Positions 51,824 through 59,758 of a stretch of DNA of 64,000 nt are shown here, piece by piece. The notes beneath the pieces are model-generated. The model had not been told where the DNA came from and did not search any database. It worked only from the letters and a program-made list of their open reading frames with translations. Position 1 is the first letter of the stretch. Each line of letters starts with the position of its first letter. The stretch lies in the NCBI RefSeq assembly GCF_000384295.1, contig NZ_KB913037.1, forward strand, positions 8,879,508 to 8,943,507, in the 5' to 3' direction. The position numbers and the translations under genes were made by a program. This DNA is from Amycolatopsis balhimycina FH 1894. GTDB taxonomy: Bacteria > Actinomycetota > Actinomycetes > Mycobacteriales > Pseudonocardiaceae.

Positions 51824-53580
51824 CAGGTCCTCCTGCCCGCCGCGGAGCCTCGCGGACCGGCGACGTCGTTGCTCTGGAAGTACAGGGCGGCGATGCGCTG
51901 CTCGGCGAGGCGCCGCGCGCGGCCGCGGCCGGCGGCCAGCCAGAGCGCGCGCAGCAGGGCCGGGGCCGGGTCGGGGCCGAGGCGCTCCAGGACCTCCGCC
52001 ATCGTCCGGGCCCGCGTGGCCGACTTGCCGAGCACGATCTCCACCAGCGCGGCGAAGTGGCGGACGGCAGGCTCCTGGTCGACCGGGGCGAGCCGGGTCA
52101 CCGCCTGCACCAGCCCGTGCCGGTTCAGGAATACGTCGAGGGCGTCCCGCCGGTCGCGGGAGCTCTCCTTGCGCTCGGTGAGCACGGCCAGGACGTGCGT
52201 GGCGACCTCGGGTTCGATGTCGTCGGTGCGGTCCAGCCAGTGCAGCAGGTTCGCCGCCGGGATCTCCTCGACGCCGTGGGCGAGGGCGAGCCTGCCGCCG
52301 TGGCTCAGGCCGCCGAACCGGCCGACCGCGCGCAGGAACCCGGTGAGGCCCGCGGTGCCGGTCGGCAGCAGGCCCTCCTGCCCGAGCACGCTGACGATCA
52401 GCGGCTCGTCGAAGACGAGACCGGTCTCGTCCAGCCGGGTTTCCGGGGCGAGCCGGCCGGTGGCGACCCGGACGGCGAGCTCGCGGACCGCGCGGCGGGC
52501 CAGGTCCTCCGCCGTCTTCGTCCCCGCTTGTGCGCGCGCCGCCCGCACCAGGGTGCTGTCCGGCAGCCTGCCGACCGCGGCGACCAGGTGCTCGTCGATC
52601 CGGCCGGAGACGACCACCTGCTGCTCGGTGTCGCTGAGGCCGCCGTCGATCATGCGCCGGAGCAGATCCGCCGCGTCGGCGAGCACCCCCGGCGCGTACT
52701 GGACGCTCTTCGCCCACACCGCGACGCTTTTGGGACCCGACAGCGGTTCCGGCGGCCGCAGCCGCGCGACGCCGTCGACCCCGGACCGCAGGTACCGGGC
52801 CACGATCGCCGCGACCACCGGGCTCGCCGCGGCGGGCGCGGCTGCCGCCGTGTCCAGCCGGACCCGGCGGCGCGCCGAACCGCGCGTCGAGAACTGGTTG
52901 TGGGCCAGGAAGACGACGCGGGGCAGGCCCGCCGCGGTGTCCGCGGCCTCGTGCGTGGCGAAGGTCCACGGCCGGCCGGGCTCCTCGCCGAGGATATCGG
53001 CGAGGGCGCACACCAGCTCCAGCGGCGGCGCGGCGGCGGCGGTCACGGTGAGGTCGTCGACCGGGTTCTCCAGCACCGCGCCGAGCAGGCAGGTGAGCGC
53101 CTCCGGGGGCAGCTGTGCGACGCGCTCGCGGAGCTGGTACAGCCCGTATTCGGCCCACCGCCCCAGTTCCGGGCCGTCGAGCACCGGCAGCACGCCGTCC
53201 TCGGGCAGTTCCGCCGCGTCCCCGGCCCAGCCCTCCCAGTAGGTCAGGCCGAGCGCCTCCGGGGTCGTCAGCGCGCGGCAGGTCAGCACGTGCGCGAGCG
53301 TCGACCCGGCGCGGCCTTCGTCGTCGGCCACCGGGATCTTCCGCAGCAGGGCGTACTGCTCGCCCGCGGCGAAGAAGACGAACCCGTGCTGGGGTTCGGT
53401 TTCGCCGTCGTCGCCGGTGGCCCAGACCAGCTTGCCTAGGCGCCCGTCCCAGACCCGCAGCGCCTCGGCGTCCAGTGACGTCGCCACCGGCCCCACCCCG
53501 CGCTTGCCGGTCAGCGAGCGCGGGGACCAGCGGTAGACGATCTGGTCGATCGTCCCGTGCCGCGTCAGCTGTTCAGTCAT
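51820..53580 (-). CDS. GTPase-associated protein, GAP1-like
   Basis: A 586-residue protein resembling GTPase-associated protein 1: the N-terminus (IDQIVYRWSPRSLTGKRGVGPVATSL) matches the GAP1 N-terminal module and the middle and C-terminal parts are long helical repeats (about residues 220-580). No enzymatic motif is visible. It lies directly behind the GTPase gene, overlapping by eight bases at the chosen ATG (53580; an in-frame ATG lies at 53589). It probably binds or regulates that GTPase. Confidence 0.7.
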   Translation of the reverse strand: MTEQLTRHGTIDQIVYRWSPRSLTGKRGVGPVATSLDAEALRVWDGRLGKLVWATGDDGETEPQHGFVFFAAGEQYALLRKIPVADDEGRAGSTLAHVLTCRALTTPEALGLTYWEGWAGDAAELPEDGVLPVLDGPELGRWAEYGLYQLRERVAQLPPEALTCLLGAVLENPVDDLTVTAAAAPPLELVCALADILGEEPGRPWTFATHEAADTAAGLPRVVFLAHNQFSTRGSARRRVRLDTAAAAPAAASPVVAAIVARYLRSGVDGVARLRPPEPLSGPKSVAVWAKSVQYAPGVLADAADLLRRMIDGGLSDTEQQVVVSGRIDEHLVAAVGRLPDSTLVRAARAQAGTKTAEDLARRAVRELAVRVATGRLAPETRLDETGLVFDEPLIVSVLGQEGLLPTGTAGLTGFLRAVGRFGGLSHGGRLALAHGVEEIPAANLLHWLDRTDDIEPEVATHVLAVLTERKESSRDRRDALDVFLNRHGLVQAVTRLAPVDQEPAVRHFAALVEIVLGKSATRARTMAEVLERLGPDPAPALLRALWLAAGRGRARRLAEQRIAALYFQSNDVAGPRGSAAGRRTW

Positions 53581-54655
53581 CCCGGCCACCGTCCACTCCG
53601 GCCTCGGCGTGGCCGGCCACGCCCTTCATGGCGAGCAGGGCCAGCAGCGGCTTGAGCACCCGCCGCTGGCGGAAGGTCAGTGCCGGGAAGCGCCCGTCCT
53701 CGGCCTGGGTGCCGGTCGCCGACGCGAAGTGCAGCGTCGAGTCCAGGCACTGCTCGGCCGGGGCGAGCCAGCCCGTCGCGCCGCGGGCGGAGAGGTACGC
53801 GTAGACGTCCCGGCTTTCGGCTTCGAGCGTGCTCAGGTCGAACTCCTCGTCCCCGTCGTGGTCCAGCCAGCGGCGCACCAGCTCGGACCGGAACCGCAGC
53901 CGGTCGGCCTTGACCACGACCGACGCCGACGGGATCGGCAGGAACGGCCGGTGCCGCGGGTTGCGGATCCGCTGCAGCTTGCCGAGCGAGACGTCGAAGG
54001 CGTTGTCCCGGGTGGCGGCGGCGTCCGGGCGGACCAGCCGGGGCACGGCCTCGGGGTCGATGACGAACAGCAGCGCGTTCACCGCGCCGATGAACGAGAC
54101 GCCGGGGTCGACGTCCTCCAGGACCTCGCCGGCGACGTCGAAGAAGGTCAGCGCGCAGCGGCGGCCGGTCAGGTCGTTGGTGACGCGGAAGGCGTCGGTG
54201 AACTCGATCTGCTCCCGCGGCGTGGGCCGCAGCTCCCGGCCCGCCATGAACGGCTGCACGACGTCCCGCATGTACTGGTTGTGGACGCGCAGGTCCAGCG
54301 GGTCGACCCGGAGGCCGAGCCGCTTCAGCTGCGCGGACCCGGCCAGCAGCCGCCCGATCATGGCGGCGAGGAGGTGACTCTTGCCCGCGGCGCTCGCGCC
54401 GATCACCCCGACCACGATGCGGTCGTCGTACTCGCCGTAGTCATAGGGCAGGTAGTGCGTGGTGCCGTCACCGGTGCAGACGCGGTAGGCGGCGGTGAGC
54501 CGCATCCGCCGGGCCGATTCGCTTTCCCCGGGCCGGGGCAGGAACGGCGTCGCCTCCCCGGCGTCGTCCAGGGCGACCACCCTGGCCCGCGCCCAGTCGA
54601 GCCGGTGCAGGCAGATCGGGCATTCCACCCGGGCGGAGCGGCGGCGCCCGATCAC
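53573..54655 (-). CDS. P-loop GTPase of the conflict operon
   Basis: A 360-residue TRAFAC-like GTPase. The N-terminus has a CPIC zinc-type pair (12-15). Walker A is GASAAGKS (about 86-93), switch/Walker B is FFDVAGE (about 171-177) and the base-recognising part is VVVKADRL, the NKxD equivalent. It has no signal peptide. The GTG at 54655 overlaps the pseudokinase stop as GTGA, and the GAP1-like gene follows. In named systems such GTPases are the switch that controls effector assembly; that role is inference here. Confidence 0.75.
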   Translation of the reverse strand: MIGRRRSARVECPICLHRLDWARARVVALDDAGEATPFLPRPGESESARRMRLTAAYRVCTGDGTTHYLPYDYGEYDDRIVVGVIGASAAGKSHLLAAMIGRLLAGSAQLKRLGLRVDPLDLRVHNQYMRDVVQPFMAGRELRPTPREQIEFTDAFRVTNDLTGRRCALTFFDVAGEVLEDVDPGVSFIGAVNALLFVIDPEAVPRLVRPDAAATRDNAFDVSLGKLQRIRNPRHRPFLPIPSASVVVKADRLRFRSELVRRWLDHDGDEEFDLSTLEAESRDVYAYLSARGATGWLAPAEQCLDSTLHFASATGTQAEDGRFPALTFRQRRVLKPLLALLAMKGVAGHAEAGVDGGRDD

Positions 54656-55632
54656 AGGGCCGCCACCACGACCACGACGATCAGGGCGGCCACGAGCAGC
54701 AATCCGGTCAGCAGCGCCGGAAAAGACGACGGCGGCGCGGCGTCGGGCCGGCGCGGCAGGCTCTGCCGGAACGCGCGCTGCTCGTGCCGGAGCCGCTCGA
54801 AGTTCCGCCGTGCCTCGACTTCCCGCTCGGGCATCGGCGACGCGGAACCGGCGCGCGTCACCGGGTCGGGCAGCCGGCGGCGGCGCAGCAGCTCGCGGGC
54901 TTCCGGCACCTTGCGCGGGTCGGCGGAGAAGACGTTCTCCAGCAGCACCCGCAGCGGGGTGTCCTGCAGGTCAAGCCGCTCGGCGGCTTCGGCGGGCCCG
55001 GCCACGGCCTCCCCGGTGTAGAGCCGGTAGACCACCAGCCCCGCGGCGGCGACGTCGTCGGCCGGGTGGGCGGGCGTGGCGGGCCGCGGCGGGCAGCAGG
55101 AGCACGGCGGCCGGGGGCCGCCGGCCAGCGTGGCGTGCTCGAAGTCGGTGAGCTGCAGGCCCTTGCCGTCCCAGCGGAGCGTGTCGAAGCCGATGCGGCC
55201 GTGCACGATCCGGGTCATCGCCAGGTAGCGCAGGATGCGCAGCAGGTCGTCGACGACCGGGCCGGTCCGCGCCGGGTCCCAGGGCAGGTCGCTTTCCCAG
55301 TGGCGCAGCGGTTCCCCGCGGCAGGTGGCGACCAGGAACGGCGGCGCGTGGTCGGGGTTGTGCCCGACCAGCCGGGTCAGCTGCGCCGGATAACGGGTGT
55401 CGGTCAGCCGCCCGGTGAGCCGGTCGAGCATCGTGATCTCGCGCCGCAGCGCCTCGCCGGCCCCGGCGCGGTCGAGGGCCTCCTTGACGACGATCGGTTC
55501 GTTGAGCCGGTCGTGCGCGCGGCGCGCGCAGGCGAGCCCACCCAGCACGCGGTGCCCCTCGAACTCGACGTCATACGGTTGGTAACCCCGGCCGATGTGC
55601 CCGGCGATGATCAGCTGGAGCCGTTCGGTCAT
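54652..55632 (-). CDS. tail-anchored protein pseudokinase
   Basis: A 326-residue protein kinase fold that should not phosphorylate. The beta-3 Lys is present (VVKEAL, Lys50), but the catalytic loop reads IVHGRIGFDTLRW, so the HRD Asp, the following Lys and the Asn are replaced, and DFG has become DFE (163-165). A CSCC cluster (177-180) replaces the activation segment. A single helix at the C-terminus (LLTGLLLVAALIVVVVVAAL) is a tail anchor in the membrane. First gene of the leftward operon; its ATG at 55632 is 211 bases from the CHAT gene. Confidence 0.8.
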   Translation of the reverse strand: MTERLQLIIAGHIGRGYQPYDVEFEGHRVLGGLACARRAHDRLNEPIVVKEALDRAGAGEALRREITMLDRLTGRLTDTRYPAQLTRLVGHNPDHAPPFLVATCRGEPLRHWESDLPWDPARTGPVVDDLLRILRYLAMTRIVHGRIGFDTLRWDGKGLQLTDFEHATLAGGPRPPCSCCPPRPATPAHPADDVAAAGLVVYRLYTGEAVAGPAEAAERLDLQDTPLRVLLENVFSADPRKVPEARELLRRRRLPDPVTRAGSASPMPEREVEARRNFERLRHEQRAFRQSLPRRPDAAPPSSFPALLTGLLLVAALIVVVVVAAL

Positions 55633-55693
55633 CCATGCCCCTCGTGAATCGTGACTCGCGCACCGTAGGTCGGAATACCCGGCCCGACGATCC

Positions 55694-55707
55694 CTACTGC
55701 TCAGTAG
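55694..55707. promoter_or_regulatory. operator-like dyad in the shared divergent promoter
   Basis: CTACTG-CT-CAGTAG has perfect 6-bp arms. It is in the middle of the 211-bp spacer between the two head-to-head conflict operons and could bind one regulator for both. No regulator gene is beside them. Confidence 0.5.
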
Positions 55708-55843
55708 TCTCCGAACGGACGAGTGTTTCCTAACGTTCCGGTCGTCCTGTCCGTCAGTTGTAACGCGCATCCTCCGACGACCGATTGGACACCACGTCAA
55801 TGACCGTTTTCGCGTTCTGGCGCGCGCTGATTCGGGACGGGGA

Positions 55844-56692
55844 GTGGTCGGCCTGACCTACGACGAACTGCGGCGGGAAGGCGCTTTCTCGTTGCTCGGA
55901 AACCTCTTCCCGGACCAGGCGAAGGCGCGTGGCCTGCTGGAGGACGCCGGAGTCGGGATCGGGGCCGTGCCGCCGATGGCGCCGTCGGCCCCGGCCGAGT
56001 ACTGGCGCACGGTCTGTCGGGAAATTGCCGACGGACGGCATCCGACGACCCTGGAAAAACTGCTGGACGCGGCCATCGGCTGGTATCCGGCGAGCGCCGA
56101 ACTGAAAGCATTGCGCGGGCGCGGCCGGGCCACCTCCACGCTTCGCGTCCTCTGTTTGCTCGCCTCGCCCGCCGATACGTCGCGAATTCGGCTGGAAGTC
56201 GAACACCGCGTTCTCCAGGAGATCGCGCGCACGAGCCCGCGGCTCGAGGTGACCGTCCTCCCGGCCACCCGGACCCGCGACATCGTGCCCGGCCTGCTGC
56301 GCGCCAAGCCCGACATCCTGCACTTCGCCGGCCACGGCACCGCCGAGGGCGAACTGGTCTTCGAGGACGACCGCGGCTTCGCCCGCCCGGTGTCGGCGCA
56401 GGTGCTGGCCGAGGTGCTCGACGTCGTTCCGCCGCTGCTGTGCGTGGTGCTGAACTCCTGCTACACCGGGGCCTACGCCGACGTCCTGGCCGGCCGCGCG
56501 GAAGCCGTCACCGGCTCGCGGGTGCCGCTCGGCGACCGCTGCGCGATCGCGTTCACCGAAGGCTTCTACACCGGGCTCGCCGGCGGCGAGGAGCTCGACG
56601 TCGCCTACCGGGCCGGCCTGGCCCAGATGCGGCTTTCGCGGTGCGACACCGGCAAGATGTGCTTCCGGTCCGGCGCCGGGCGGGCCGTGTGA
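55844..56692 (+). CDS. EAD-CHAT caspase-like protease
   Basis: A 282-residue protein. Residues 1-90 form an effector-associated domain (LTYDELRREGAFSLLGNLFPDQAKARGLLED, ending IADGRHPTTLEKLLDAAIGWYP), the helical module that recruits effectors by homotypic binding. Residues about 98-280 are a CHAT (HetF-associated caspase-like) protease with the catalytic dyad His164 in FAGHG and Cys206 in LNSCYTG. Cleavage target unknown; in this family it may kill the host or cut a toxin. The GTG at 55844 has GGGGA upstream. First gene of the rightward operon. Confidence 0.85.
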   Translation: MVGLTYDELRREGAFSLLGNLFPDQAKARGLLEDAGVGIGAVPPMAPSAPAEYWRTVCREIADGRHPTTLEKLLDAAIGWYPASAELKALRGRGRATSTLRVLCLLASPADTSRIRLEVEHRVLQEIARTSPRLEVTVLPATRTRDIVPGLLRAKPDILHFAGHGTAEGELVFEDDRGFARPVSAQVLAEVLDVVPPLLCVVLNSCYTGAYADVLAGRAEAVTGSRVPLGDRCAIAFTEGFYTGLAGGEELDVAYRAGLAQMRLSRCDTGKMCFRSGAGRAV

Positions 56693-57318
56693 CCGAACCG
56701 CGTGTGACCGAAGCGCGTGTGAACGAACCGCGAGAGGACCTGGCGGGCCTCACCCCGGACGAGCTGTTCGACCGCGGCCGCCAGCACGGCATGGACCGGA
56801 CGAACAGCGGCGCCGACGGCCCGGCGGTCACCACGGCCGCGTCGTTCTGGGTCGCCGAAGGGGGCAGCCGGGTGTGCCCGGTGTGCCGGCACACCTTCCG
56901 CATCGGCGAGCGGGTGTGGGTGGACCACGCGGTGGCCGGGAAGCCGGCCCGCGTCGTGCACGCGAGCCGGGAACTGCCGTGTCACGGCGAAACCGTCGAA
57001 GGCGGCACGGACGACCCGGAACTGGCCGCGCGGTTCTTCGCCGCCGTCGACGCGAGCAACCCGCTCAAGGGCGGTGTCCGGCTGAAGGCGGACTCGCCGC
57101 AGGTGGCCAAGCTCGTCCACCGCGTGAAGTGCGCCGGCTGCGGGCATTCCCTGCGGCCGCTGGAGGTCATCGTGTTCTGCCCCTGTGACCCGGAGAAACC
57201 GCGCTGCCGGCTGGCCGTGCACAACGACCGGGCCCGCGGCGTCAGCTGTTTCGACGAGTGGCTGACCGGCCGTCCGCTCGAGCACTGCCCGATGAGCTAC
57301 CGCAAGAGGAAGCCGTGA
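56689..57318 (+). CDS. zinc-cluster protein with RING-like C-terminal half
   Basis: A 209-residue protein. One Cys pair lies in RVCPVCRHTFRIGERVWV, with later His/Cys (VVHASRELPCHGE). The C-terminal part has CAGCGHSL, FCPCDP, CRLAVHNDRARG, CFDEW and HCPMSY; the order C-x2-C, C-x-C, C-x4-H, C, C allows a cross-brace or treble-clef zinc domain like RING. That, and its place beside E1, E2 and JAMM genes, make a ubiquitin-ligase-like (E3) role plausible but unproven. GTGA overlaps at both ends. Confidence 0.6.
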   Translation: MTEPRVTEARVNEPREDLAGLTPDELFDRGRQHGMDRTNSGADGPAVTTAASFWVAEGGSRVCPVCRHTFRIGERVWVDHAVAGKPARVVHASRELPCHGETVEGGTDDPELAARFFAAVDASNPLKGGVRLKADSPQVAKLVHRVKCAGCGHSLRPLEVIVFCPCDPEKPRCRLAVHNDRARGVSCFDEWLTGRPLEHCPMSYRKRKP

Positions 57319-58319
57319 CGCGCTACCGACGGCACGCGGAGATTCCCGGCTGGCACCAGGACGCGCTCACCGAGGCGACGGCTGTCGTGATCGGCGTCGG
57401 CGCGCTCGGCACGGAGACCGCGCGGCTGCTGGCCCAGGCCGGTGTCGGCAGGCTCGTGCTGTGCGACCCGGACGACGTCGACGAGTCGAACCTCAGCCGG
57501 GGCGCGCTGTTCACGCCCGCCGACGTCGGCAGGCCCAAGGCCGAGGCCGCGGCGGCGGCGCTGACCGCGCTCGTGCCCGGCCTCCGGGCCGAGGCCCGGC
57601 ACGCCGAGCTGTCGGCCGGGGTCGGCCTCGCCGAACTGCGGTCCGCCGACCTCGTCCTGAGCTGCCTGGACAGCATCGCGGCCCGGGTGAGCCTGACCCG
57701 GCGGTGCACCCTCGTCGGTGCCGGGCTGCTCGACGCGGGCACGCACCCGTGGGGCGGCGAGGTCCGCCACTACGTCCCGGGCGGCGCCTGCTTCGGGTGC
57801 GGCCTCACCCCGGCCGAGCGGGAGACCGCGGACGACCCGTGGAGCTGCGCGCGGCCGGTGGCGGCGGCGAGCCACGGCGCGTCGGCCCCGGTGTCCGCGC
57901 TGACCGCGGCCTGGCTCACGACCACGGCGTTGAGAGTCCTTTTCGGACTCCCGGAACCGGCCGGGATCACCCGGGTCGAACCGGTGTCCGGCACGGCGTA
58001 CCGGCTGGCGGCCGAGCGCGACCCGGACTGCCCGCTGCACGAGCGGATCGCGCCGGGGTCGGTCAGCCGCACCCCGGTCGCCGCCGGCGGCCGGGTCGGC
58101 GAGCTGCTCGCCCTGGTGGCGGCCGACGAGATCGCGCTGGGCTGGAACCCGTTCGGCACTCCGCTGCCGACCACGATCCGCCTGCGGGACGCCGCCCCGG
58201 ACGCCACCCTCGCGAGCCTGCGGGTCGCCCCGCGGGAGCTGATCCCCGTCGTCGTCCCGGGTGACCCGGCCCGGACGCGTTATCTGGAGCTGGCCGCCGA
58301 AGGAGAAGGAAACCGATGA
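57315..58319 (+). CDS. E1-like (ThiF/MoeB family) activating enzyme
   Basis: A 334-residue ThiF-fold adenylating enzyme. Residues about 25-33 are VIGVGALGT (nucleotide-binding), Asp51 in LCDPDDVDESNLSRG positions the substrate and ATP, and LDSIAAR follows. Zinc ligands look like Cys159/Cys162 (CFGC) and Cys239/His242 (DCPLH); Cys178 in DPWSCARP is at the place of the ThiF-type catalytic Cys. It should adenylate the C-terminus of a ubiquitin-like protein and pass it to the E2. Overlaps its neighbours by four bases on each side. Confidence 0.85.
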   Translation: MTRYRRHAEIPGWHQDALTEATAVVIGVGALGTETARLLAQAGVGRLVLCDPDDVDESNLSRGALFTPADVGRPKAEAAAAALTALVPGLRAEARHAELSAGVGLAELRSADLVLSCLDSIAARVSLTRRCTLVGAGLLDAGTHPWGGEVRHYVPGGACFGCGLTPAERETADDPWSCARPVAAASHGASAPVSALTAAWLTTTALRVLFGLPEPAGITRVEPVSGTAYRLAAERDPDCPLHERIAPGSVSRTPVAAGGRVGELLALVAADEIALGWNPFGTPLPTTIRLRDAAPDATLASLRVAPRELIPVVVPGDPARTRYLELAAEGEGNR

Positions 58320-59758
58320 AAGAACTGGCGGCGGCACTGGCGCAGTGCTTCCGGGACGAGCAGGGCGCCCGCTCGTTCCTGACCGAGATGGGCTACCCCG
58401 TCGACCGGCTCCAGCCGTTCGGCAGCGCGCGGCAGTTCTGGGCGGAGGTCGTCTCCGAGCTGGAGCTGGGCATCCTGGCCGACGGCATCCCGACGATCGT
58501 GGTCGCCGCCGCCGAGTGGTATCCCGGCCACGCGGTGCTCCAGGAGCTGGCGGCGAAGCAGGCCGCGGTCGACGAAGCCCGGGACGCCCCGGCAGGCCGC
58601 TCGGCGGAACCGCCGGTGGAGGAGGACGGCGACTGCTTCGCGATCCTCGCGATCAACACGACCCAGCACGCGGAGTTCCTCGACGTCGTGCGGTCGGTCG
58701 CCGACCCGGACGCGGAGCTGCTGTACGCGACGCGCCAGATCTCCGCGGTCCGGATCCAGGACCCGGGCGCGAGCGCGGGCCAGGTGGCCGCCCGGATCGA
58801 GGAGGAGCTGGCCGCGCGGCAGATCAGCGCGGACGTGAGCTACGCCAACTACGCCTTCCGGCCGTACCTGCTGGCCAGCCTGGTGGTCTACGGCCCCGAC
58901 GGCGCGCCGTACGAGCTGCGCGGGGTGCCGGCCAGCACGCCGGTGCGGGACATCCCGTTCGCGGTGCTCAACCACTACGACGACGAGGCCGTGCGCAACC
59001 GGCGTGGCCAGTTCATGGAGACCACCGTCGACCTGGTCGACGAGGACGGCACGCCGCACCGGCTCGACCCGAACCGCAGCCTGCACGAGAACGGCGTCAC
59101 CGACGGCGCGTCCATGCGGGTCGGCGCCCGGGCGACGGCGGGCAGCGGCGTCGGCCAGACGATGGAGTGGTTCGACCGGGCCCGGGCGCAGATCGACCTG
59201 TTCGCCCAGCGGCACGAAGAGTTCACGGTCACCAAAACCGACGATCCCGACCTGCCGACGCTGTTCGAGATCGAGATCCGGTCGCCGGGGTTCGCCCCGC
59301 CGCCGGAGGCCGGGGCGGAACCGGTCCTGATCGACCGCCACCGGCTGCGGATCATGCTGACCCGGGAGTTCCCGCGGCGGGCGCCCGCGGTGCAGTGGCG
59401 GTCGGAGGTCTTCCACCCCAACATCGTCCCGGCCTGGCGGGGCGATGTGCCCAAGGGCGCGGTGTGCCTCGGCCCGCTGATGGACGCCTACCGCCCCGAC
59501 CTCGACTTCGCCGTGCTGTGCCAGCTGCTCGTGGACATGGCGGGCTACCGCAACTACGAAGCCCGGACGCTGGGCCGCTGGGAAGAGACCGAGGGGTACG
59601 TCAACATTCCCGCGGCCACCTGGGCCCGGTCCGAGCACGGGCAGGAACGGATCCTGGCCATCGGCGGCATCCCGTTGCCGCCGCCGGACGACGACCCCGG
59701 CGGTGCGGCCGGCCGGCCGATCCCGCTGTGGGTCGAACCGTGGGGAGCCGGCGAATGA
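58316..59758 (+). CDS. EAD-Ubl-E2 fusion
   Basis: A 480-residue fusion. Residues 1-80 are an EAD module like that of the CHAT protein (FWAEVVSELELGILADGIPTIVVAAAEWYPG); about 105-180 is a further small domain; 185-272 is a ubiquitin-like beta-grasp (SLVVYGPDGAPYELRGVPA, then LVDEDGTPHRLDPNRSL, ending SMRVGARA); 315-425 is an E2 (UBC) fold with RHRLRIMLTREFPRRAPAVQW, FHPNI and catalytic Cys384 in KGAVCLGPL. No free diGly tail follows the Ubl, so another Ubl or an internal use must be assumed. Preceded by AAGGAGAAGG-like SD. Confidence 0.85.
   Translation: MKELAAALAQCFRDEQGARSFLTEMGYPVDRLQPFGSARQFWAEVVSELELGILADGIPTIVVAAAEWYPGHAVLQELAAKQAAVDEARDAPAGRSAEPPVEEDGDCFAILAINTTQHAEFLDVVRSVADPDAELLYATRQISAVRIQDPGASAGQVAARIEEELAARQISADVSYANYAFRPYLLASLVVYGPDGAPYELRGVPASTPVRDIPFAVLNHYDDEAVRNRRGQFMETTVDLVDEDGTPHRLDPNRSLHENGVTDGASMRVGARATAGSGVGQTMEWFDRARAQIDLFAQRHEEFTVTKTDDPDLPTLFEIEIRSPGFAPPPEAGAEPVLIDRHRLRIMLTREFPRRAPAVQWRSEVFHPNIVPAWRGDVPKGAVCLGPLMDAYRPDLDFAVLCQLLVDMAGYRNYEARTLGRWEETEGYVNIPAATWARSEHGQERILAIGGIPLPPPDDDPGGAAGRPIPLWVEPWGAGE

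Noticed and set aside
50543..53242. 899-codon plus-strand frame in the conflict operon
   Set aside because: Ser/Arg/Pro-rich shadow of the GAP1-like and coiled-coil genes, which have overlapping starts and real domains.
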